From: Calditrichia bacterium
Lineage (GTDB): Bacteria > Calditrichota > Calditrichia > JAJRVZ01
Length of the DNA: 14,567 bases
Direction of reading: 5' to 3'
Assembly: GCA_030634505.1 (NCBI GenBank)
Contig: DAOWAQ010000020.1
Coordinates: 1 to 14,567, forward strand
The notes beneath the pieces were generated by a model. The model saw only the letters and a program-made list of their open reading frames with translations. It was not told where the DNA came from and did no database searches. Made by a program: the position numbers and the translations under genes. Each line of letters opens with the position of its first letter. Within the stretch, counting starts at the first letter, position 1. Positions 1 to 7,357 of the stretch are shown here, piece by piece.

Positions 1-275
1 ATAATAAACAATACACCTCTAAAATTAAGGTTTTTCATTATGGGAAATGCATTTTCATAAACACTTTTATATGTATCATCAAAACTAATTATAATGGGTT
101 TATCAGGTAGTTTATGATTTGCAGTGTACTGTTTAAAAGTTATAGATTCATAGCCTTTTTCTGATAGTAATTCTAATTGTTTTCTAAATGTATGGGGAGT
201 TATGGTAGTTATACCAAATTCTTTGATTGCAGAAATTTTATGATAAGTTATTATTGGTATATCAAAAATAGTCAT
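1..275 (-). CDS. Polysaccharide deacetylase family protein, N-terminal part (cut by window edge)
   Basis: Reading the minus strand from an ATG at 275 gives an open frame of 91 codons that runs off the left edge. It begins MTIFDIPIITYHKIS, the YHxIS-type opening of NodB/CE4 polysaccharide deacetylases. A helix-like FRKQLELLSEKGY segment follows, then PIIISFDD at about residues 67-74. In the family the first Asp of the FDD motif is the catalytic base and the second binds the metal. The usual Gly after DD is Thr here (SFDDTYKS). The next stretch, YENAFPIMKNLNFRGVLFI, matches the family core. The later metal-binding His motif lies outside the window, so activity cannot be judged. Members deacetylate N-acetylated cell-wall or surface sugars. 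No signal peptide is visible at the N-terminus. The ATG is 1 nt past the stop of the upstream dehydrogenase gene, with no Shine-Dalgarno site, so translational coupling is likely. Confidence 0.85.
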   Translation of the reverse strand, partial: MTIFDIPIITYHKISAIKEFGITTITPHTFRKQLELLSEKGYESITFKQYTANHKLPDKPIIISFDDTYKSVYENAFPIMKNLNFRGVLFI

Positions 276-276
276 T

Positions 277-1395
277 CTAAATATTCAGATCAAAAAGCTC
301 GTTTGTATCGAAATATTCGTAACCAAGACTTTCTGATACCATCTGATTTACTATTTTACCTCTATGAAATACCAGCCCGGACTTAATTTCTGGATATGTA
401 TTGATCGCATCTTTAAGTCCATTATCAGCGATTTTTTTAATATAAGGTAATACTGCTTTTGATAGTATCTGGCTTGCTGTATGCGGTAAAGCGCTTGGCA
501 TGTTAGGTACGCAAAAGTATATTAATCCATCTTGCTTATATATTGGCTCATCCGGTGAAGTTGTCCGGGATGTTTCTAAATTTCCCCCATGATCAATTGC
601 GAGATCTATAATTACACTGCCTTTTTCCATATTATTAATTTCATCTCTTGATAACAAAATTGATGCTTTCTGACCGGATTTTATCTGTGCGGTGAAAAGT
701 ACATCTATTTTTTTAAAATAATTTATTATCTTCTTTTTTGAAAATGAGCATATGTGTAATGATTTATTATCATATAAGTCTCTAAAGTTGTTTAAATTGG
801 ATTCATCCAAATCAGTCAAATATACTTCCAATCCCAGGGAAAGTGCCTTGTCCACAATTAGTTTTCCGATGTTTCCTGCACCAATTACCATGATTTTTGG
901 AGTAGGTAATCCTTTCACTTCTCCCAGAAGAATACCTTTGCCACCAAACTGCCATTCTAAATATTTGCTTGCCTGCGTAAATGCCATATTAACCGAAATT
1001 TCATTCATTGATTCCAGCACAGGGTTATTTTTACCTAATAGTTCCGATGCAAAAAAAGAGGCCTTACGATCCAGTAATGCGAGAGATTTATCAGGACTTA
1101 GAGGCGCCATTAAAAAGGATAAACATATTTGATCTTCTTTAAAGAGATCAACTTCCACAGGCATTGGCGGTTGTACTTTTAATATAAAATGTGAATTTTT
1201 AAATATCTTTTCTGAAGTAGGTAGTATTTCAGTTCCAACTTTTTCATATTCCGAATCGTTGAATCCGGCATATTCCCCTGCCCCAGTTTCAATCATCACA
1301 TCATGATTAGATTCAACTAGTTTTTTTGCATCTTCAGGAATAAGAATGATTCTCTGTTCAGTTGCCTTTATTTCTTTTAAAATACCAATTTTCAT
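277..1395 (-). CDS. Alanine dehydrogenase / NAD(P) transhydrogenase (AlaDH/PNT) family protein with altered active site
   Basis: This 372-residue protein has the full AlaDH length (about 370) and both family domains. The N-terminal half opens with MKIGILKEIK and keeps the substrate-binding Arg15 (EQRIILIP). The Rossmann fold has GGKGILLGEV followed by VIGAGNIG (172-177). The C-terminal half has IDLAIDHGG, with Asp268 at the position of the catalytic Asp270 of Mycobacterium AlaDH, then FCVPNMPSALPHTAS and a GLVFHRGKI tail; all are AlaDH-like. Two key AlaDH residues differ: Lys75 of KVKEP is Gln75 (KVQPP), and His96 of the FLHLA motif is Met96 (SFLMAPL). Both changes resemble the transhydrogenase alpha domain, which also has KVQ, but no transhydrogenase beta gene is adjacent. 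True AlaDH interconverts alanine and pyruvate with NAD; whether this protein does is open, so I give no symbol. It starts at an ATG 2 nt after the M16 peptidase stop, without a Shine-Dalgarno site, and is probably cotranscribed with it. Confidence 0.85.
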   Translation of the reverse strand: MKIGILKEIKATEQRIILIPEDAKKLVESNHDVMIETGAGEYAGFNDSEYEKVGTEILPTSEKIFKNSHFILKVQPPMPVEVDLFKEDQICLSFLMAPLSPDKSLALLDRKASFFASELLGKNNPVLESMNEISVNMAFTQASKYLEWQFGGKGILLGEVKGLPTPKIMVIGAGNIGKLIVDKALSLGLEVYLTDLDESNLNNFRDLYDNKSLHICSFSKKKIINYFKKIDVLFTAQIKSGQKASILLSRDEINNMEKGSVIIDLAIDHGGNLETSRTTSPDEPIYKQDGLIYFCVPNMPSALPHTASQILSKAVLPYIKKIADNGLKDAINTYPEIKSGLVFHRGKIVNQMVSESLGYEYFDTNELFDLNI

Positions 1396-1397
1396 AA

Positions 1398-2633
1398 TTA
1401 ATTTTTATTATGCAGTAAGACACTTGTAAATTGATCGGTTCTGATTATTTGCTGTGCAACATTAAATATATCTTCAGATGTTACACCATCAATACTATTA
1501 ATAATATCATTTATATCGATATTTTTACCTAAATATATTTCATTTTTCGCTAATTGAGACATACGACGGGAAGTATTTTCAAAACCAATTACAATATTTC
1601 CTTTTAGCTGATTCTTTAATTTTGTTAATGTGCTTTCAGATAATCGTTTTTGAGAAGCAGCATCCAATTCCTGAATAAGCAATTTCTTTGCTTTTCCAAA
1701 TTTCTTTTCGTCAGTTCCGATATAAACGCCAAAAATACCGGTATCTTTATAAAAATCGATAAAAGAATACACAGAATATGCTAAACCATTTTTTTCTCTT
1801 AATTTTTGAAATAACCTGGAACTCATTCCGCCGCCAAGATATGTATTTAAAAGTAACAGTGGATACCTCATTTTAGATGTATAAGGAATACCAATGCTTC
1901 CCATGCATAAATGTGCTTGATTAATTGGTTGATGTATTTCATAGGAGTTATATTCAGATTTATTCACAGCAGAAGATCTAATGTTATTAGTAGTTTCAGG
2001 CAATTTAAAATACTTTTCTATTAATTGAACCAGCTTATCATGTTGCACATTTCCTGCTGCAGTTATTATAGTATTTGAAGAGGAATAGAACTTTTGCCAA
2101 TATGAAGTTAGTTCATGCCTGTTAAATCGAGATATTGAATTTTCTGTTCCTAAAATAGGGCTTCCTAAAGTGCAATTTGGAAAAAGCTTTTCCTGAAAAA
2201 TATCAAAAATATAATCTTCTGGAGTATCTTTTACTGCTTTTATTTCCTCTACAATTACCATTTTTTCTTTTGCTATTTCTTTTTCGGAGAATATCGAATT
2301 GCATAACATATCCGACAATACATCAATAGCTTGTTTCAAATGAATATCTAATGATTGGGCGTAATAACAAGTTACTTCTTTTCCTGTGAAAGCATTTAAG
2401 CTGCCTCCAAGGACTTCTAGGCTTTGAGCAATTTTTAGGGCTGAACGGCGTTTTGTACCCTTAAAAACCATATGTTCAAGAAAATGAGCAATACCATTAG
2501 TTTTCATTTTTTCAAATCTGCTACCGGTTTTAATCCAAACACCTATTGATACGGATCTGACAGATTCAATCTGTTCACTAATTACTGTTAAACCGTTTGG
2601 TAAAACAGATTTATTAAAAATGGGTTTTTTCAT
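1398..2633 (-). CDS. M16 family zinc metallopeptidase (processing-peptidase-like)
   Basis: This 411-residue protein matches the length of single-chain bacterial M16B peptidases (PepR/YmxG type). The inverted zinc motif HFLEH is at residues 50-54 (His50 and His54 zinc ligands, Glu53 catalytic base). The third ligand falls where expected, 76 residues after His54, at Glu130 in VIVEEIK. The N-terminal half starts with LPNGLTVISEQ and includes GVWIKTGSRFE. The C-terminal half has the second-domain signature GGGMSSRLFQKLREKNGLAY, with the Arg and Tyr that help bind substrate. No signal peptide is evident, so a cytoplasmic oligopeptidase role is likely. Placement just after pnp is common in bacteria. 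The ATG lies 12 nt downstream of a stem-loop and has no Shine-Dalgarno site. It is followed by the AlaDH-like gene after 2 nt. Confidence 0.93.
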   Translation of the reverse strand: MKKPIFNKSVLPNGLTVISEQIESVRSVSIGVWIKTGSRFEKMKTNGIAHFLEHMVFKGTKRRSALKIAQSLEVLGGSLNAFTGKEVTCYYAQSLDIHLKQAIDVLSDMLCNSIFSEKEIAKEKMVIVEEIKAVKDTPEDYIFDIFQEKLFPNCTLGSPILGTENSISRFNRHELTSYWQKFYSSSNTIITAAGNVQHDKLVQLIEKYFKLPETTNNIRSSAVNKSEYNSYEIHQPINQAHLCMGSIGIPYTSKMRYPLLLLNTYLGGGMSSRLFQKLREKNGLAYSVYSFIDFYKDTGIFGVYIGTDEKKFGKAKKLLIQELDAASQKRLSESTLTKLKNQLKGNIVIGFENTSRRMSQLAKNEIYLGKNIDINDIINSIDGVTSEDIFNVAQQIIRTDQFTSVLLHNKN

Positions 2634-2668
2634 ATATAAAAATAAAATCTGGCAAATTATGCCAGATT
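2634..2668 (-). terminator. Stem-loop with U-tract between pnp and the M16 peptidase gene
   Basis: Positions 2646-2668 form a perfect 9-bp inverted repeat, AATCTGGCA / TGCCAGATT, around a 5-nt AT loop. On the minus strand it is followed by TTATTTTTATAT, a U-rich tract; on the plus strand no U-run follows. This is the layout of an intrinsic terminator for the rpsO-pnp transcript. It ends directly against the M16 start codon, so either termination is partial and the peptidase genes are reached by read-through, or the hairpin acts as a leader or 3'-protecting structure. Confidence 0.7.
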
Positions 2669-2701
2669 ATTGTGTTAATCATTCTGAACTTATTAATTAT
2701 T

Positions 2702-4789
2702 TTATTTTTTATTTTTGATTAAAAGGGCTTTTCTACTTAATCCTATTTTTCCTTCCCGGTCGATTGTTTTAATCAAAGCTTCAATTGACTCACCAACTTT
2801 TGTAATATCTGAAATTTGATTCGTTCTTTGAATATCCATTTCAGAAATATGAATCATTCCTTCTTTGCCAGGAGCAAATTCAACGAACGCGCCAAAATTA
2901 GTAATTCTTTTTACAATACCCTTTACGTGTTCTCCAACTTCAGGATCAACTGTAATTGATTTTATTATTTTAAGGGCTTCTTGTGCAGAATTCGTATCTG
3001 TAGAAGCTATAGATACAACACCATCGTCCGAAATATCTATGGTAGAACCGGTCTTTTCGATAATAGATTTTATGGTTTTACCACCAGGTCCAATAACTGC
3101 ACCGATTTTATCAGCAGGAATTGTATGGGTGAGTATTCTTGGAGCATATTGAGACAATTCTTTCCGTGGCTCAGATATAGTGTCATTCATTATTTTTAAT
3201 ATGTGCTTACGGCCTTGCTTTGCTTTTTCTAAAGCATCCTTCATGATTTCAAATGAAATACCTTTAATTTTAATATCCATTTGAATAGCCGTTATTCCTT
3301 CAACCGTTCCCGCTACTTTAAAGTCCATGTCCCCAAGATGATCTTCATCTCCAAGTATATCAGATAAGATCATTGTTTTATTATCTTCTTTGATGAGTCC
3401 CATGGCTATACCAGCTACATTTGATCTGATAGGAACACCTGCATCCATTAATGATAAAGATCCGGCGCAAACCGTTGCCATAGAGGAAGAACCATTCGAT
3501 TCTAAAACATCAGAAACCACTCTAATAGTATAGGGAAATTTTTCTTGATCAGGAAGAACTGGCTTTAATGCTCTTTCAGCAAGGTCACCATGACCAACTT
3601 CTCTTCTACTTGTTCCCCTGATTGGCTTAGCTTCACCTGTTGAAAAAGGAGGAAAATTATAATGGAGCATATAAGTCTTATATGAAGTACTTTCTAATCC
3701 ATCTATTAACTGGCTGTCCATTTTAGTACCCAAGGTTGTTGTTCCCAATGCTTGTGTTTGACCTCTCGTAAACAATGCTGAACCATGGGTTCTTGGCAGA
3801 TAGCCGATTTCGCAAGTAATTGGTCTTATTTCATCACTTTTTCTGCCGTCAAGTCTTACAGATTCATCTAACATCATCTTTCTGGTTTCTTCTTTTTCGA
3901 TGTCATGTATAATGGAATTGATAATTTTTTCTGATTCAGGGTAATCTTCATTCAATTTTTCGATAACTTCGTCAGAAACATCAGTTATAGCCAAATGACG
4001 TTCTTTTTTCTCTTTAATTCGAATAGATTCAGAAATTTTTGTTCTACTTAAAGAATCGATTTTATCAGATAATCCTTCGGGATACTCAGATTCTACCACT
4101 TCCCTTTTTTCTAATCCTGCTTCATTTATTAATTCTTTTTGTAAATCAATAATTTTTTTGATTTCCGTATGTGAAAATTCAATGGCTTTAAGCAATGTTT
4201 CTTCACTGGCTTCTTTAGCTTCTCCTTCAACCATTATAATAGAGTCTTCAGAACCTGATACAAGAAATTCCAGTTCTGCAGTTTCCAATTCAGCAAAAGT
4301 TGGGTTTATAATAAAAATATCATTGACCTGCGCTACTCTTACAGTAGCGATAGGACCTTCAAATGGTATATCTGAGATTGATAATGCCACTGATGCACCA
4401 ATTCCGGCCAAAACATCCGCATCATTTTCTTTATCTACAGATATGATTGAAGCAATCACTTGTGTTTCACATTTAAAATTATCAGGAAAAAGAGGTCTTA
4501 TTGGACGGTCTATTAATCTAGCTGATAAAATTTCTTTATCCGACGGTCGCCCTTCCCTTTTAAAAAATCCACCGGGGATTTTTCCTGCCGCGTAGCTTTT
4601 TTCTCTGTATTCAACACTTAATGGGAAAAAGTCAATATCTTCTCTGACTCTGTGTGAAGCAACAGCAGTAACCAGAACTATGGTATCTCCGTACTGTACA
4701 GTGACAGCGCCATCAGCTTGTTTTGCAACCTTTCCAGTTTCTATAATTAAGTCCAGATTCCCGATTTTTACCGATTTTCTTATTATCAT
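2702..4789 (-). CDS. pnp: Polyribonucleotide nucleotidyltransferase (PNPase)
   Basis: PNPase degrades RNA 3' to 5' by phosphorolysis, releasing nucleoside diphosphates, and is a core part of mRNA decay. The 695-residue length is normal. Domains in order: first RNase PH domain (about 10-145, with ARLIDRPIRPLFP at 90-102), an alpha-helical linker (about 150-300), second RNase PH domain (about 310-540), KH domain (about 550-610, GPGG loop at 567-570) and S1 domain (about 620-686, NFGAFVEFAPGKEGMIHISE). The catalytic core is complete: TSRREVGHGDLAERAL near 393-408 and LGDEDHLGDMDFKVAGT near 479-495. The ATG at 4789 has a GGAGG Shine-Dalgarno site at 4794-4798, spaced 4 nt. It follows rpsO by 13 nt, the widely conserved rpsO-pnp pair. 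A stem-loop after the gene probably ends most transcripts. Confidence 0.98.
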   Translation of the reverse strand: MIIRKSVKIGNLDLIIETGKVAKQADGAVTVQYGDTIVLVTAVASHRVREDIDFFPLSVEYREKSYAAGKIPGGFFKREGRPSDKEILSARLIDRPIRPLFPDNFKCETQVIASIISVDKENDADVLAGIGASVALSISDIPFEGPIATVRVAQVNDIFIINPTFAELETAELEFLVSGSEDSIIMVEGEAKEASEETLLKAIEFSHTEIKKIIDLQKELINEAGLEKREVVESEYPEGLSDKIDSLSRTKISESIRIKEKKERHLAITDVSDEVIEKLNEDYPESEKIINSIIHDIEKEETRKMMLDESVRLDGRKSDEIRPITCEIGYLPRTHGSALFTRGQTQALGTTTLGTKMDSQLIDGLESTSYKTYMLHYNFPPFSTGEAKPIRGTSRREVGHGDLAERALKPVLPDQEKFPYTIRVVSDVLESNGSSSMATVCAGSLSLMDAGVPIRSNVAGIAMGLIKEDNKTMILSDILGDEDHLGDMDFKVAGTVEGITAIQMDIKIKGISFEIMKDALEKAKQGRKHILKIMNDTISEPRKELSQYAPRILTHTIPADKIGAVIGPGGKTIKSIIEKTGSTIDISDDGVVSIASTDTNSAQEALKIIKSITVDPEVGEHVKGIVKRITNFGAFVEFAPGKEGMIHISEMDIQRTNQISDITKVGESIEALIKTIDREGKIGLSRKALLIKNKK

Positions 4790-4802
4790 TTATCCTCCAA
4801 GA

Positions 4803-5072
4803 CTAGCGTCTTATTCCAAGTTGTTTGATGATTTCACGATATCTTTCGATATCTTTTTTTGCTAAATAGTCTAACAGACGTCTGCGCTGGCCTACAATTT
4901 TTAATAGACCTCGTCTTGAATGATGGTCTTTTTCATGTGTTTTAAAATGTTCTGTTAAATACACAATCCGATCACTTAATATGGCAATCTGAACTTCGGT
5001 TGTACCGGAGTCTTTCTCATTTTTACCAAATTTTTTCTTAATTTCGTTTTTACGTTCAATAGTAATAGCCAT
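4803..5072 (-). CDS. rpsO: 30S ribosomal protein S15
   Basis: S15 binds 16S rRNA early in 30S assembly and forms a bridge to the 50S subunit. From the ATG at 5072 the product is 89 residues, the standard length, and starts MAITIERKNEI. The family signature is clear: GTTEVQIA, then LTEHFKTHEKDHHSRRGLL, and VGQRRRLLDYL. The frame is open 17 codons further up to a TTG at 5123, but a strong GGAGG site sits 5 nt before the 5072 ATG, and the extra residues (INVYKYKIVI) have no counterpart in S15. I therefore choose 5072. The gene lies 22 nt after ribF and 13 nt before pnp. A promoter candidate lies just upstream. In enterobacteria S15 represses its own mRNA through a leader structure; the short leader here shows no obvious equivalent. 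Confidence 0.98.
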   Translation of the reverse strand: MAITIERKNEIKKKFGKNEKDSGTTEVQIAILSDRIVYLTEHFKTHEKDHHSRRGLLKIVGQRRRLLDYLAKKDIERYREIIKQLGIRR

Positions 5073-5077
5073 TGTTT

Positions 5078-5082
5078 CCTCC
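5078..5082 (-). promoter_or_regulatory. Strong Shine-Dalgarno site of rpsO
   Basis: The minus strand reads GGAGG, then AAACA, then ATG, a consensus ribosome binding site with 5-nt spacing. It fixes the rpsO start at 5072. Equivalent sites occur at pnp (4794-4798) and infB (10033-10037, AGGAG with 5-nt spacing). Most other genes in the window have none. Confidence 0.85.
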
Positions 5083-5093
5083 AATATTACAAT

Positions 5094-5123
5094 TTTATAT
5101 TTGTATACATTTATTTCTATCAA
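5094..5123 (-). promoter_or_regulatory. Candidate sigma70-type promoter for rpsO-pnp
   Basis: The minus strand shows TTGATA at 5118-5123, an 18-nt spacer, and TATAAA at 5094-5099. Each hexamer matches the sigma70 consensus at 5 of 6 positions. Transcription would start near 5087, giving a leader of about 15 nt that contains the GGAGG site of rpsO. The element lies in the last nine codons and stop of ribF. An independent rpsO promoter is well known in other bacteria. AT-rich DNA yields chance matches, so confidence is moderate. Confidence 0.45.
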
Positions 5124-6018
5124 TAGTTAATTGATCAATTAGTTCTTTTTCATTATTAAATTTTATTTCATCGCGTAATCTTTGTATAAACTGTACTTCA
5201 ATTTTTTCACCATAAATATCATCTTCAAAGTCCAAAATATGTATCTCAACTGTTTTTTGAATGCCTCCGAATGTAGGTTTAGTGCCTATATTACTCATTC
5301 CCCTGAATATTTTATCATGAATGACACAATCAACAGCGTATACTCCTTCTTTTGGAAATAATTTATAATCATTGGTAATTTGCAAATTTGCAGTAGGAAA
5401 TTTTAATTTTTTTCCTCTTCCCTCTCCTTTAATAACGACTCCATTAATTGTGTATTTCCTCCCTAACATAGTGCCCGCTTCTTTAACATTTCCTTTGTCA
5501 ATTAATTCACGAATTTTACTACTGCTCACAGTTTTATCATTAATTTTTATAGCAGACTCTCTAATAACTTCGAATTGCAGTTCGCGACTAATTTCAGACA
5601 TTTCGTCAAAATTTCCTGTCCTGTCCCTGCCAAAACCGTGATCATATCCTACTACAAGTATTTTAGTATTTATTTTATCTAATAAAATATTTTTAATAAA
5701 TTCTTTATAGTCTAGCTCGGAAAACTGCCTTGTAAATTTTGCAATGATTACCTGATCCAGACCTTGGTTTTGTAGTAATTCTAAACGCTCTTCAATTTTA
5801 GTAAGTAATTTTGTTCTGAACGGAGGTGTCTGTTGCAATACTACCCTTGGATGTGGATCGAAAGTTATCAAAGTCGATTTTAATTTATTATTATGTGCTA
5901 ATTCTTTTAATGAATTTATAATTTTTACATGGCCTAAATGCACGCCATCAAATGTGCCAACTGTTGTAGCAGCTGGTTTAGCATTTTTAATGTTTTCTAA
6001 TCCAAATATAACATCCAT
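5095..6018 (-). CDS. ribF: Bifunctional riboflavin kinase / FMN adenylyltransferase (FAD synthetase)
   Basis: RibF phosphorylates riboflavin to FMN and then adenylates FMN to FAD in the cytoplasm. The 307-residue length is typical. The N-terminal nucleotidyltransferase domain has GTFDGVHLGH at 21-30, ITFDPHPR at 51-58, GYDHGFGRDRTG at 124-135 and SSSKIR at 165-170 (the ISSTxIR-type motif). The C-terminal kinase domain has FPTANL at 207-212, NIGTKPTF at 243-250, and the catalytic-Glu segment TVEIHILDFEDDIYG with Glu258. The gene starts at an ATG 4 nt after the truB stop. The only Shine-Dalgarno-like sequence is a distant GGAGAAG about 14 nt upstream, so coupling to truB translation is likely. 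ribF commonly sits in the truB-rpsO neighbourhood. Its 3' end seems to carry the rpsO promoter. Confidence 0.97.
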   Translation of the reverse strand: MDVIFGLENIKNAKPAATTVGTFDGVHLGHVKIINSLKELAHNNKLKSTLITFDPHPRVVLQQTPPFRTKLLTKIEERLELLQNQGLDQVIIAKFTRQFSELDYKEFIKNILLDKINTKILVVGYDHGFGRDRTGNFDEMSEISRELQFEVIRESAIKINDKTVSSSKIRELIDKGNVKEAGTMLGRKYTINGVVIKGEGRGKKLKFPTANLQITNDYKLFPKEGVYAVDCVIHDKIFRGMSNIGTKPTFGGIQKTVEIHILDFEDDIYGEKIEVQFIQRLRDEIKFNNEKELIDQLTIDRNKCIQI

Positions 6019-6022
6019 ATCG

Positions 6023-6730
6023 CTAATTCAAACTTCTCCAAAATGATTCAAACTGTCCAATACTTAGTGCATCTTTAACAGAAAAACTTCCGATTGTATG
6101 CCGTTTTAATTCCTTTAGATATGCCCCATAACCAGATTTTATCCCTATTTCATGCGCGATTGTTCTTACGTAAGTTCCCTTCGAGCAATGAATATCAAGT
6201 TTCATGTTTTGATCAGAATGATTCATCATAGTTAATTTTTCAATTTTGATTTGGTGAGACTTTCTATTTACCTCTTTGCCTTGCCTTGCCAGTTTATACA
6301 ATCTTACACCATTTACTTTTTTTGCAGAAAACATTGGCGGTATTTGTTCTGATAATCCGATAAAACTTGAAAGTATCGCCCGGATCTTATCCCAATCAAC
6401 ATTTACTACTGTTTTTGATTCTGTAATATCTCCTGTTACATCATACGTGTTAGTTTGTTTACCAAACTCAATTAGGGCCTGATAGCATTTATCAGCATCA
6501 CTCCAGTTTTGAAGCTTTTTTGTCTCATCACCTGTACCTATAATTAATAATCCTTCTGCGAATGGATCTAAAGTTCCCGCATGGCCAACTTTTTTGAATC
6601 TTCCAATATTTTTAATTTTTTTTACAACATCAAAAGACGTCCAATCTGCAGGTTTATCTATTAAAATAACATTATTTGGATACGTCTCAGTTATTGATAA
6701 TATGGAATCTTTATTGATTATCCTCGTCAT
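6023..6730 (-). CDS. truB: tRNA pseudouridine(55) synthase TruB
   Basis: TruB converts U55 in the T-loop of elongator tRNAs to pseudouridine and also acts as a tRNA chaperone. The 235-residue protein has the core motifs: ILIDKPADWTSFDVV near 22-36, the catalytic GHAGTLDPFAEGLL at 49-62 with nucleophile Asp55, YDVTGDI near 96-102, IPPMFSAKKVNGVRLYKLAR near 130-149, and CSKGTYVRTIAHEIG near 182-196. It is shorter than E. coli TruB (314 residues) and ends after the catalytic domain, so the C-terminal PUA-like domain is absent or vestigial, as in many short bacterial TruBs. The ATG at 6730 lies inside the end of rbfA, a 20-nt overlap in a different frame, and no Shine-Dalgarno site is visible. 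This points to coupling with rbfA translation. Confidence 0.96.
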   Translation of the reverse strand: MTRIINKDSILSITETYPNNVILIDKPADWTSFDVVKKIKNIGRFKKVGHAGTLDPFAEGLLIIGTGDETKKLQNWSDADKCYQALIEFGKQTNTYDVTGDITESKTVVNVDWDKIRAILSSFIGLSEQIPPMFSAKKVNGVRLYKLARQGKEVNRKSHQIKIEKLTMMNHSDQNMKLDIHCSKGTYVRTIAHEIGIKSGYGAYLKELKRHTIGSFSVKDALSIGQFESFWRSLN

Positions 6731-7070
6731 GAATTTTGGACATTAAGTTTGTAATTTTTTGTGAATAATCAAATGTATTGTCATAAAAAAATCTTAACTC
6801 TGGTAGATATCTAATTTTCAGTTTATCTCTAAGTTCATATCTTAAAAACGATACAGATCGATTTAATACTTCCTGTGTTTTATTCCTCGATTCTATTTCT
6901 CCTAAAATAGTATAATAAACACTAGCTAATTTCATGTCTGGTGAAAGCTTAACATAGGTTAAGGTAATAAATCCTTTGTTTGGATCTTTTAATTTATTTT
7001 CAATAATCCAACTCAAATCGTTTCTGATTTGCTCTGATATTTTTCTTGATCTTCTACTTATTTCTTTCAT
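6711..7070 (-). CDS. rbfA: 30S ribosome-binding factor A
   Basis: RbfA is a small KH-fold protein that helps mature the 5' end of 16S rRNA and is important for late 30S assembly, especially in the cold. From the ATG at 7070 it has 119 residues. The start SRRSRKISEQIRNDLSWII and the end YLPELRFFYDNTFDYSQKI (the PEL-F-D motif) are typical; the middle has GFITLTYVKLSPDMKLASVY. The frame is open to a TTG at 7082 (four extra residues, overlapping ylxP by 7 nt). I prefer the ATG because it aligns with the usual MKE/MSRR start and lies 5 nt after the ylxP stop. Neither start has a Shine-Dalgarno site. The last 20 nt overlap truB. Confidence 0.94.
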   Translation of the reverse strand: MKEISRRSRKISEQIRNDLSWIIENKLKDPNKGFITLTYVKLSPDMKLASVYYTILGEIESRNKTQEVLNRSVSFLRYELRDKLKIRYLPELRFFYDNTFDYSQKITNLMSKIHDEDNQ

Positions 7071-7075
7071 CAACT

Positions 7076-7357
7076 TTAACAATAATCAATTGAATGGTTA
7101 ATTATTTCAAATTCGTTCCAATTATCCAAATATACAAATATTTTCTGCATCGAATTTTCAACATGGGAATAATCATTACCTACAGTTACAATTCCAAGTT
7201 TAGCACGCTGCCATTTTTCGAGAAAGTCAACTTCTGCAATTGCAACATTAAACTTATTTTTCAATTTATCTTTAATACTTTTCACAACAAATCGTTTTTC
7301 TTTCAAAGAACTACTGGTATAAATCACCAGTTCAACTGTTAAAACGCCTACAATCAT
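7076..7357 (-). CDS. ylxP: DUF503 / YlxP family protein
   Basis: This 93-residue protein has the DUF503 pattern: an opening beta strand VGVLTVELVI, the SSSLKEKRFVVKSIKDKLKNKF helix region (split here as SSLKEKR and VKSIKDKLKN), and VAIAEVDFLEKWQRAKLGIV, with the conserved W-Q-R-A core. It is full length. YlxP proteins are conserved between infB and rbfA in Firmicutes and other phyla. They have been linked to ribosome assembly or association, but the biochemical role is not settled. The ATG directly abuts the infB stop (TAA then ATG, no gap), and rbfA follows within 5 nt, so it is made as part of the translation-factor operon. There is no close Shine-Dalgarno site; translation probably depends on ribosomes ending infB. 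Confidence 0.9.
   Translation of the reverse strand: MIVGVLTVELVIYTSSSLKEKRFVVKSIKDKLKNKFNVAIAEVDFLEKWQRAKLGIVTVGNDYSHVENSMQKIFVYLDNWNEFEIINHSIDYC

Noticed and set aside
177..386. 69-codon plus-strand frame across the deacetylase/AlaDH junction
   Set aside because: It is antisense to both minus-strand genes, has odd composition (Tyr/Ser-rich), and has no family match or ribosome binding site.
752..1132. 126-codon plus-strand open frame inside the AlaDH-like gene
   Set aside because: It is antisense to conserved AlaDH sequence, shows no recognisable motif, and has no ribosome binding site.
4158..4595. 145-codon plus-strand open frame inside pnp
   Set aside because: It lies fully antisense to the well-conserved RNase PH region of pnp, resembles no family I recognise, and is Ser/Ile-rich as expected for an antisense shadow.
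4803..5123. Extended rpsO starting at TTG 5123 (17 extra residues)
   Set aside because: The ATG at 5072 has a GGAGG site at ideal spacing and gives the standard 89-residue S15. The extra residues do not resemble S15, and the TTG lies in a promoter-like -35 box.
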